From assembly GCA_016190825.1 (NCBI GenBank), contig JACPPV010000007.1, forward strand, positions 1-41,006: DNA of 41,006 nucleotides. The letters run 5' to 3'. Both the position numbers and the translations under genes were made by a program. Shown piece by piece: positions 32,894 to 41,006 of the stretch. This stretch comes from Chloroflexota bacterium (lineage in GTDB: Bacteria > Chloroflexota > Dehalococcoidia > Dehalococcoidales > UBA2162). Positions within the stretch are counted from its first letter, which is position 1, and each line of letters starts with the position of its first letter. Below the pieces are notes generated by a model. It saw only the letters and a program-made list of their open reading frames with translations. It did not search any database and had not been told where the DNA came from.

Positions 32894-32958
32894 GTGATGA
32901 AGCGCTCGACTATGTCCTGCGAAAATTCGATGAATTCATCAGGCAGGCGAATAAATAG
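32890..32958 (+). CDS. Possible 22-codon ORF bridging two sugar-operon genes
   Basis: A GTG at 32890 overlaps the preceding stop (GTGA). After 22 codons the frame ends in TAG at 32956-32958, one base before the ATG of the transporter gene. The peptide ([19 protein letters not shown] and three more residues) is a plausible amphipathic helix, and AGGAGA lies 7 bp upstream. It would carry ribosomes across an otherwise untranslated 66-bp gap. It may be a real micropeptide or simply a coupling device. Confidence 0.4.
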   Translation: MSDEALDYVLRKFDEFIRQANK

Positions 32959-32959
32959 G

Positions 32960-33349
32960 ATGAAAGGAAAAAGAGTGTTTGCTTACACACTGGTATTTGC
33001 CAGCGTTTTGCTGGCCGCTGGCGGGCAGATAGCCATGAAAACCGGCATGAAACAGGTTGGAGAGATTGGCAGTATAGGGCACCTTCTGGATATCAATACT
33101 GTTATTCGCATATTCACTGCTCCAGGTGTCATCGCTGGCATTTCACTCTACGGGATTTCGCTGTTTTTTTGGCTGGGCGCCCTGTCCACTTTGAACGTCA
33201 GCGTGGTTTATCCCCTGGTTAGTTTGGCTTATGTGGTGACTGCCGTAATCGCCTTCCTTTTCTTGAAAGAAAGCATAACTCTGCTCCAGGCTATGGGAAT
33301 CCTGCTCATAGTTGGTGGTTGCTTCCTGATCATAAGGGCGGGAACGTAA
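32960..33349 (+). CDS. SMR/EamA-like membrane transporter, probable lipid-sugar flippase
   Basis: 129 residues from the ATG at 32960; the frame is open back to 32894 but without a membrane segment there. Four hydrophobic helices are visible (about 5-23, 48-72, 75-97, 105-126). VLLAAGGQIAMKTGMK in the first and VVYPLVSLAYVVTAVIAFLF in the third are typical of the small multidrug resistance/EamA group. Close relatives in sugar operons (ArnE/ArnF-like) move polyprenyl-linked sugars across the membrane. Its place at the end of the CDP-sugar operon supports that role. A strong Shine-Dalgarno is lacking, which agrees with coupling to the micro-ORF. Confidence 0.8.
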   Translation: MKGKRVFAYTLVFASVLLAAGGQIAMKTGMKQVGEIGSIGHLLDINTVIRIFTAPGVIAGISLYGISLFFWLGALSTLNVSVVYPLVSLAYVVTAVIAFLFLKESITLLQAMGILLIVGGCFLIIRAGT

Positions 33350-33368
33350 AGAATCCCCGTATCAGGCT

Positions 33369-34766
33369 TCAGGCACCCAATCCTCGTTGCTGTAAATAGT
33401 AGTTTGACCAGAAGCCAATCGCCAGAAAAACCACGGCGTGAATAATCAGTACAGCAATCGTCAGTGCTCGCGTGCTTCGTTCAGAGTACATTCTGCCTAT
33501 CACATGAGCCATGTATAAACACACCGGAACGAGCACAAAAAGCATATACCTGGCGACAGCCCGGTTCACCGCCATCAACGGTATGGGAATCAGTCCCCAG
33601 AAGAGGAAGTGCTTGACAGTGTCGTCTTTGGATGACCACAAATCCCGGATTTCTATTATCCCATGGGCAATGAAAAGTCCGGCGGCCACCATGACGAAGA
33701 AAAGCACCGCGGAGAGATAGAACGGCGGAATCGCGGATTCCATCCCGCCAAGGCTTACCGCGCCAAGGGGTTCTTTCTCAATAACCAGCGAATGAAGCGG
33801 ATAAAAGACGGAAACGACCGATATGAGAGCAACCAGTCCAATGAACAGGCCGAAAAATCTTGTCTTCCCGATTCTTCGCCACAAGCTAACAGCCAGAATG
33901 AGAGAGGAAGGACCGATAAACAGCCCCAGCCATAGCAGGTAGGCAAAGAAACGTGGCAAAAACCAGACAGCGCTCAGGCTGATGGGTACCTCCCGCAGGG
34001 GCAGGAGGCTGTTCTGGAAGTGGAATACGACCAGGATGACCGGAAGAGCCACGATGATGGCGAGTAAAAAATACCAGGCGTTAAATCTAACCAGGGAAAC
34101 CAGCTTCTCTCTGGAAAACTGTGTGAGAATCTGGCTTCTCAACACCGAGATCAAAAATACCACCGGAGCCAGAACGACCACCGCGTACTTGGTGGCGAGT
34201 GATATGCCGAACCAGATTGAAGATGCAAGCTGGGCACTTGAAGGACGGGGGAAAATCAGGAGAAAAAAAGCGATCGATGAGAACATCATAAAATCAAGAT
34301 CGGAAGCGACATACTGAGAATACGTGATGAACATGGGGTTTACGGCGAGCAAAAGGGCTGCCAGAAAAGAAATGAGAGAACCCATTTTGGGCTTGATATA
34401 ATAAAAGAGGAAGAAAACGAAGGCAAAAGATAAAAGAAATATCGTGAGCCGGCTTACAACGGGACTTTCCCCGAAAAGTTTATAGGCGGCCGCAAAGATC
34501 AGGGATGTAAGGATGGGGTTGGCGTCAATCTCATAGTAAGCCGAGAGGTCTGCGCCAAAACCATCCGTGGCAATCCTTAAGGCCGAGTCAACGTAAAGCG
34601 GTTCTATGTCAAGATAGGCGTTATTGAAGAACAATGGATGCGGCAGTATGAGCACCGCAGCCAGAACTGCCGGCATCAGGAGAGTTGACCAAGTGAATTT
34701 TCTCTTCATCGTCTCCCTGGTTTCTGAAGCGACAGCGCTTTGAGAGGTTCTCTCATTATTATGCAT
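33369..34766 (-). CDS. GT-C membrane glycosyltransferase (GT39/PMT-like)
   Basis: 465 residues with about ten hydrophobic helices. The first extracytoplasmic loop holds FFNNAYLDIEPLYVDSALRI, where acidic residues sit as in the Asp-containing catalytic loop of GT-C enzymes. Then come DANPILTSLIFAAAYKLFGE and repeated membrane spans, with no soluble domain. Such enzymes use polyprenyl-phosphate sugars as donors and modify proteins or glycans outside the membrane. It is convergent with the sugar operon (19-bp gap), so a role in using the same sugars is likely but not proven. The start may also be the ATG at 34709, which has GGGAG close by. Confidence 0.75.
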   Translation of the reverse strand: MHNNERTSQSAVASETRETMKRKFTWSTLLMPAVLAAVLILPHPLFFNNAYLDIEPLYVDSALRIATDGFGADLSAYYEIDANPILTSLIFAAAYKLFGESPVVSRLTIFLLSFAFVFFLFYYIKPKMGSLISFLAALLLAVNPMFITYSQYVASDLDFMMFSSIAFFLLIFPRPSSAQLASSIWFGISLATKYAVVVLAPVVFLISVLRSQILTQFSREKLVSLVRFNAWYFLLAIIVALPVILVVFHFQNSLLPLREVPISLSAVWFLPRFFAYLLWLGLFIGPSSLILAVSLWRRIGKTRFFGLFIGLVALISVVSVFYPLHSLVIEKEPLGAVSLGGMESAIPPFYLSAVLFFVMVAAGLFIAHGIIEIRDLWSSKDDTVKHFLFWGLIPIPLMAVNRAVARYMLFVLVPVCLYMAHVIGRMYSERSTRALTIAVLIIHAVVFLAIGFWSNYYLQQRGLGA

Positions 34767-35168
34767 CACCTTCTATTAGCTCCTCTTTGCCGTCTCCTTT
34801 TTGGAATGCGCAGTTCGGTACCGCCGGTGGCCGGAAGTGAAAAGTGTTGCGAGGGAATTGCTTAAATTCCCCTCATCTTATGTTTTACTTCCGGCTCTGT
34901 CAATAGCACAAAGGCCCTTACATCTTGCTTGACGTGTGTCCCGCTTTTTCCTATACTTTCTTAACGATCTGATTTGAACATCACGTACCCGGCGTTTTTC
35001 GAAAATCAATCACAGGTATATTGGCTATCATCCTGTTCCCGGGATGTTGCCAGCCCCTTTCAGGCTTCCCGAATCTTTCAGACCAGCTATCAGTCCAGGA
35101 TTGAAACTGGTATGTTTGCCGTTTCGTGCGCCTATTCTGCAATATCTTGACAGTAGAGGAGTTGTCCC
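34767..35168. other. Leader and promoter region of the ATPase gene
   Basis: Between the divergent glycosyltransferase and ATPase genes lies about 400 bp. It holds an inverted repeat GGGAATT...AATTCCC near 34855-34875 and the strong promoter listed separately. A 5' leader of about 205 nt follows. No riboswitch of a class I know can be recognised, and no credible small gene. Confidence 0.5.
34929..34957 (+). promoter_or_regulatory. Sigma70-type promoter upstream of the P-type ATPase gene
   Basis: TTGACG (34929-34934) and TATACT (34952-34957) are separated by exactly 17 bp. The start codon of the ATPase is 212 bp after the -10 box. Confidence 0.7.
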
Positions 35169-37889
35169 GTGAACATTAAAATGCATAGCCGGTGGCATGA
35201 GCTGGAAGCACAGGAGGTGCTATCCGTCCTGAACTCTAGTAGGCATGGTCTGACCGCTGCGGAAGCAGCACGGCGACTGGCTGAGTTCGGCCCCAATGAG
35301 CTGGTGGAAAAACGCAAGGTTTCACCCTGGATGATTTTTCTGGAGCAATTCAAGAATTTTCTGATTATCATCCTGCTTTTTGCCCTCGTCTTGTCCGCCG
35401 TCATGGGTGAGGTGGCTGATGCCATTGTCATATTCATCATCGTCCTTTTTGCGGCGATCCTCGGCTTTGTGCAGGAGTACCGGGCGGAGAAGGCGATGGC
35501 CGCATTGAAGCGGATGGCTTCCCCAACGGCCAGCGTGTTGAGGGATGGCAATGAGGTTGAGATAGCTTCGCGGGAGCTTGTCCCCGGCGATGTTGTTTTG
35601 CTTTACACGGGTGACTATGCTCCGGCTGATTCCAGGGTACTGGAGGCGGTAAACCTGAAAATGAGCGAAGCGTCGCTCACCGGGGAGTCTACTCCGGTAG
35701 ACAAGGTGACCGAGCCATTGCCAAATTCTGTGAGTATTGGCGATCGCCGGAATATGGTCTACATGGGCACATCAGTGGCTTATGGTCGCGGCACCGCCGT
35801 TGTCGCGGCTACGGGCATGGCCACAGAGTTTGGGAAGATCGCCACCATGCTCCAGGCAGTGGAGACGGAAAAGACCCCGCTTCAGGTGAATTTGGACCGC
35901 ATCGGGAAGTGGATCGCCGTGGCGGCACTATCTCTCACCTTCGTGCTGGCAGCCGTCGGCGTTCTCCAGGGTCATACGATTCTGGAGATGCTTATCTGGG
36001 GGGTGAGCCTGGCGGTCGCCGCTGTGCCTGAGGCTCTGCCGGCGGTAGTGACCATCAGCCTGGCCATTGGGGTGCAGCGGATGGTGAAGCGCCATGCACT
36101 GGTGAGAAAGCTGCCGGCCGTGGAAACCCTGGGCAGCACCACCGTTATCTGTTCGGATAAGACCGGCACGCTGACGCAGGACCAGATGACGGTCAGGCGG
36201 ATATATGTCGATGGCAAAATGATAGATGTTGGCGGTGTCGGCTACGAGCCAAAAGGCAAATTTTCAAGCGGCGGGCAGGATTACGAACCCCTGAAGGATG
36301 CCCACCTGGAGATGCTGCTACGTGCCGGTAATCTATGCAATGATGCTCATCTGGTGGCTGAGGACAGCAGATGGCGGATAAAGGGAGACCCGACCGAGGG
36401 GGCGCTGGTTGTGGCTGCCGCCAAAGCCGGAATTGAGCATGAAGATGAGCGCAGCCGGTATCCCCGCCTCAGCGAGATCCCTTTTTCCTCCGAAAGCAAG
36501 ATGATGACCACTGTTCACAAGATCGGTGATTCGCAGGTCGCCTACAGCAAGGGCGCCGCCGAAATAATTATCGAGCGTTCGCACCGCCTTTTTCAAAACG
36601 GAAGTGAATCCGATCTGTCCGGGGCAGAACGGGAGAAGATACTCGGCACTACTCAGGACATGGCCAGCCAGGGGTTGCGTGTCCTGGGGTTAGCCTATAA
36701 ACCGGTCTTGCAGGCGGGCGATGTCATTGATCAGTCCCTGGTCTTTGTCGGTCTGGTGGGAATGATCGACCCGCCGCGCGAAGAGGTCAAGGATGCCATC
36801 AGGCGTTGTAACGAGGCCGGGATCAAGTCCGTGATGATTACCGGCGACCACAAGTTGACCGCGGTAGCCATTGCCAGGGAGCTGGGGCTGCTCAAAGACG
36901 GCCTGGCTTTCACCGGCGCCGAGCTTGATGAATTGAGCGATAAGCAGTTTGAGGACGTTGTTGAGCGGACGGAGGTCTACGCCCGCGTGTCTCCGGCCCA
37001 CAAGCTACGGGTAGTGGAAGCGCTCGGGCGGAAAGGCCACGTTGTTGCCATGACCGGGGATGGCGTCAATGATGCCCCCGCCTTGAAGAAGGCAGACATC
37101 GGGATTGCCATGGGTATTACCGGCACCGATGTCAGCAAAGAAGCCGCGGACATGGTGCTTACCGATGATAACTTCGCCTCGATTGTGGCCGCGGTGGAAG
37201 AGGGGAGGGGGCTTTATGATAACATCAAGAAGTACCTCATGTTCCTTCTTTCGGCCAATCTGGGCGAAATATTGTTGATGGGTGGGGCAATCCTTTTCGG
37301 GGGTTTCTTCGGCCTTGGCGGAGCGCTGCCACTGATAGCCATTCAAATTCTGTGGGTCAATCTTGCCACCGATGGTCTTCCGGCCATCGCCCTTGCTGCC
37401 GATCCTGCTGCGCCGGATATCATGCGCCGCCGGCCACGCTCTCGCAATGAAACCATTTTCACCCGGCCGGTAATTGCCCTGATGTTAACGGCCGGAGTCT
37501 GGATTGCCGGGGTGACCATGGGGGTTTTCGTCTGGGCGATGAAAGCAGGCAAAGAGATCGAAGAAACGCAGGGCATGGTGTTTATGACGCTTATCGTGTT
37601 TCAGCTGTTCGCGGCCTTCGGCTTCCGGTCGGACAGGCTTTCGCTGTTCCGCATCGGCCTGTTTAACGCCAAGTGGCTGATTGCTGCCGTGCTGGTCTCC
37701 TTCGCCATGACTCTTCCCCTCCTTTACATCTCATTCTTGCAGGAGGTCTTCCATACTTACCCCTTGACTGCGTCTGACTGGGCTATTGTGTTCGGGACGT
37801 CAATTACGGTCCTGCCGGTCCTGGAAATCAGCAAGCTCATAATCCGGCGTGTCGGCCGTTCACCAGCCGTGGCGGAGGTTACCGGATGA
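35169..37889 (+). CDS. P2-type cation-transporting ATPase (Ca2+-ATPase-like)
   Basis: 906 residues from GTG at 35169, 7 bp after GAGGAG. N-terminal cation-ATPase domain ([20 protein letters not shown]); actuator domain with SLTGES; fourth membrane helix with VPEALPAVV; phosphorylation site CSD330KTGTLT; nucleotide-binding block [11 protein letters not shown]; hinge [13 protein letters not shown]-terminal helices with [12 protein letters not shown]. The VPEALP and NxxxD motifs in helices 4 and 6 fit P2A (SERCA/PMR1-like) pumps that export Ca2+ or Mn2+, rather than P1B heavy-metal pumps, which carry CPC. About ten membrane helices are expected. It stands alone, between a long leader and a repeat cluster. 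Confidence 0.95.
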   Translation: MNIKMHSRWHELEAQEVLSVLNSSRHGLTAAEAARRLAEFGPNELVEKRKVSPWMIFLEQFKNFLIIILLFALVLSAVMGEVADAIVIFIIVLFAAILGFVQEYRAEKAMAALKRMASPTASVLRDGNEVEIASRELVPGDVVLLYTGDYAPADSRVLEAVNLKMSEASLTGESTPVDKVTEPLPNSVSIGDRRNMVYMGTSVAYGRGTAVVAATGMATEFGKIATMLQAVETEKTPLQVNLDRIGKWIAVAALSLTFVLAAVGVLQGHTILEMLIWGVSLAVAAVPEALPAVVTISLAIGVQRMVKRHALVRKLPAVETLGSTTVICSDKTGTLTQDQMTVRRIYVDGKMIDVGGVGYEPKGKFSSGGQDYEPLKDAHLEMLLRAGNLCNDAHLVAEDSRWRIKGDPTEGALVVAAAKAGIEHEDERSRYPRLSEIPFSSESKMMTTVHKIGDSQVAYSKGAAEIIIERSHRLFQNGSESDLSGAEREKILGTTQDMASQGLRVLGLAYKPVLQAGDVIDQSLVFVGLVGMIDPPREEVKDAIRRCNEAGIKSVMITGDHKLTAVAIARELGLLKDGLAFTGAELDELSDKQFEDVVERTEVYARVSPAHKLRVVEALGRKGHVVAMTGDGVNDAPALKKADIGIAMGITGTDVSKEAADMVLTDDNFASIVAAVEEGRGLYDNIKKYLMFLLSANLGEILLMGGAILFGGFFGLGGALPLIAIQILWVNLATDGLPAIALAADPAAPDIMRRRPRSRNETIFTRPVIALMLTAGVWIAGVTMGVFVWAMKAGKEIEETQGMVFMTLIVFQLFAAFGFRSDRLSLFRIGLFNAKWLIAAVLVSFAMTLPLLYISFLQEVFHTYPLTASDWAIVFGTSITVLPVLEISKLIIRRVGRSPAVAEVTG

Positions 37890-37984
37890 GGGAGTTCAAG
37901 CCGTTTGTCATTGCGGGCACATTCGCAAGCTCAGTGTAAACTCCGCGAAGCGATCCGTGTGAGGCATACACCCCCACCCCCACC

Positions 37985-38145
37985 TGGATTCCCGCTCCCG
38001 TATCGCGGTACGGGACAGGCTGTGCGGGAATGACAATTGTGGAAGAGATCGCCACGTCGTCCCGATTCGTCGGGACTCCTCGCGATGACAGTTGATATGA
38101 GATTGCCACGCCTTCCGACTGTTGTCGGAATGGCTCGCAATGACA
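37985..38145. repeat. Cluster of three palindromic units ending in AATGACA or GATGACA
   Basis: Unit 1 (37985-38035) starts TGGATTCCCGC and ends GCGGGAATGACA with inner stem TCCCGTA/TACGGGA. Unit 2 (38045-38090) starts GAGATCGCCACG and ends CTCGCGATGACA with inner stem CCCGA/TCGGG. Unit 3 (38099-38145) starts GAGATTGCCACG and ends CTCGCAATGACA with inner stem TTCCGAC/GTCGGAA. A more degenerate copy may precede them (37908-37965). The outer arms are conserved and the hairpin tips differ. No gene is present. Such elements are widespread in MAGs as REP/MITE-like repeats. Confidence 0.8.
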
Positions 38146-38190
38146 ACTCTGGGCCTATTTTCGGAGGGACGACAATTGAGTTGAATCACC

Positions 38191-38219
38191 TTTCTGGTGG
38201 GGTGGGGCTGTGCTATACT
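38191..38219 (+). promoter_or_regulatory. Probable promoter of ligA
   Basis: A TATACT box (38214-38219) preceded by TGC, an extended -10, with a weak TTTCTG 17 bp upstream (38191-38196). The ligA ATG is 40 bp downstream. Confidence 0.5.
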
Positions 38220-38238
38220 GAGCCTGAAACTGCTCTGA

Positions 38239-40299
<2,061 letters not shown>

Positions 40300-40325
40300 G
40301 GTGCGAGTGAGGCACAATCCTACCA

Positions 40326-40417
40326 TGTCATTGCGAGCGAAGCGTGGCAATCTCTTGGCAAGAGACTGCATATTGTTTGAGATTGCCACGTCCTTCTGCG
40401 AAGGACTCGCAATGACA
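40326..40417. repeat. Inverted pair of the GAGATTGCCACG...CTCGCAATGACA repeat
   Basis: A reverse unit (40326-40354: TGTCATTGCGAG, 5 bp, CGTGGCAATCTC) faces a forward unit (40379-40417: GAGATTGCCACG, stem TCCTT/AAGGA, CTCGCAATGACA). The two halves are complementary, so the whole can fold into a long cruciform. It separates ligA from pth and belongs to the same family as 37985-38145. Confidence 0.85.
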
Positions 40418-40462
40418 GACCAATGAAGGCATGCTTAGGAGGATAGGGTTACCAAATAACTT

Positions 40463-41006
40463 ATGAAACTGATCGTTGGACTGGGAAATCCCGGACAGGG
40501 CTATGCCCGTAACCGCCATAACCTGGGTTTCATGTGCGTGAGCTTTATCGCCGGGCAGCACCGCATCAAGCTGGACAAAAAGGCGGGACAGGCGCGCATC
40601 GGGCAGGGCGAAATCGCGGGCGAGGAAGTGGTCGTGGCGCGACCTCAGACCTACATGAACCGGAGCGGGCAGGCGGTCAAGTACCTGGTGGAACGGTTCA
40701 GGACCGGCCTCGATGACCTTATCATCATCCATGACGATCTTGACCTGCCTGTTGGCAGGATACGCATCCGGCTTGGGGGGAGCGCCGCAGGCCATCGGGG
40801 TATCAAGTCGATCATCAGTGATCTGGGCAGCCCGGACTTTGTCCGTATCAGGGTCGGCATCGGTAGGCCGGAACGTATAGCGTCGGGAAGTGAAGTACCG
40901 TATCAGGAAGAGGCAATCATCGGTTATGTGCTCAGTGACTTTACGCGGGAAGAAAAGAAGATCATCGATGAAGCTGTACCCAGGGTGAGCGAGGCGATCG
41001 AGTGCC
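40463..41006 (+). CDS. pth: Peptidyl-tRNA hydrolase, 5' part
   Basis: 181 codons are visible and the frame is open at the window end, so the C-terminus is outside. The full protein has about 190-200 residues. It begins MKLIVGLGNPGQGYARNRHN with the catalytic His in RHNLGF, followed by ARPQTYMNRSGQAV, HDDLDLPVGRIRIR, and GSAAGHRGIKSII, all landmarks of bacterial Pth. It recycles peptidyl-tRNA that has dropped off the ribosome. An in-frame stop (TAA) just upstream fixes the ATG at 40463. The only good Shine-Dalgarno (GGAGG, 40438-40442) is about 20 bp away. Confidence 0.97.
   Translation, partial: MKLIVGLGNPGQGYARNRHNLGFMCVSFIAGQHRIKLDKKAGQARIGQGEIAGEEVVVARPQTYMNRSGQAVKYLVERFRTGLDDLIIIHDDLDLPVGRIRIRLGGSAAGHRGIKSIISDLGSPDFVRIRVGIGRPERIASGSEVPYQEEAIIGYVLSDFTREEKKIIDEAVPRVSEAIEC

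Noticed and set aside
34990-35110. Lipoprotein-like peptide with a FPGCC segment in the ATPase leader
   Set aside because: No credible start codon or ribosome-binding site in frame.
34958-35168. Possible yybP-ykoY (Mn2+) riboswitch before the ATPase
   Set aside because: The conserved GGGGAGTA-type segment and paired partner are not present in the leader.
37985-38145. CRISPR array
   Set aside because: The units are inverted palindromes with different tips and there are no regularly spaced identical direct repeats or cas genes.

Overview
The window looks like an accessory-rich stretch of a bacterial chromosome or metagenome-assembled genome, moderately GC-rich by eye. I suspect Chloroflexota (Dehalococcoidia-like). 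The basis is the style of the housekeeping genes (ligA followed by pth), extracellular Ig-type and DUF5666-type proteins, short (4Fe-4S) and Crp-type genes, and palindromic intergenic repeats ending in AATGACA. This is an inference, since no rRNA or other decisive marker is present.

Left part (1-7.7 kb): the end of a peptide ABC-transporter binding protein, tRNA-Val(CAC), a cupredoxin lipoprotein, an MBL-fold hydrolase with a near-leaderless promoter, a secreted DUF5666-like protein with a strong terminator, a truncated uroporphyrinogen-decarboxylase-like gene, and tRNA-Ser(TGA). An IS1595-like element of about 1.85 kb follows. It carries a passenger membrane gene and a small antisense ORF. 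Next come a SnoaL-like gene and an SRPBCC gene whose end is replaced by what looks like an integrase-type transposase tail.

7.7-12.1 kb: a three-gene operon with its own consensus-like promoter. It encodes a serine alpha/beta hydrolase, a C2-like beta-rich protein with a hydrophobic stretch, and a caspase-like (CHAT/C25-type) protease with a clear His-Cys dyad. It lies next to mobile-element debris and is my best candidate for an undescribed effector or defence-type system.

12.1-24.7 kb: a five-gene minus-strand operon for an extracellular redox system. It comprises a Tat-exported multicopper-oxidase-like protein, a second one, a DUF5666/ZU5-like surface protein with a C-terminal anchor, a 1137-residue di-haem peroxidase with Ig-like repeats, and another anchored surface protein. 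The two oxidases appear to carry complementary halves of the copper sites. A NarL-type two-component system is transcribed divergently. Its kinase has a frameshift, and a run of 14 G sits at the kinase-regulator junction. The intergenic region holds three palindromes that could be operators.

24.7-29.4 kb: a gene graveyard with an IS1182-like remnant, an IS200-type remnant with a stop codon, and DsrE and FTR1-like fragments. Intact genes here are a Met/Gly-rich lipoprotein, a SHOCT membrane protein, a 2x[4Fe-4S] ferredoxin and a Crp/Fnr regulator.

29.4-34.8 kb: a tightly overlapping surface-sugar operon. It holds a GT2, a glucose-1-phosphate cytidylyltransferase, a CDP-glucose 4,6-dehydratase, an epimerase/reductase, a possible 22-codon ORF and an SMR/EamA-like transporter. 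A convergent GT-C membrane glycosyltransferase follows.

34.8-41 kb: a P2-type Ca2+-like ATPase behind a strong promoter and a long leader, a cluster of palindromic repeats, ligA, another repeat pair, and the start of pth, which runs off the window.
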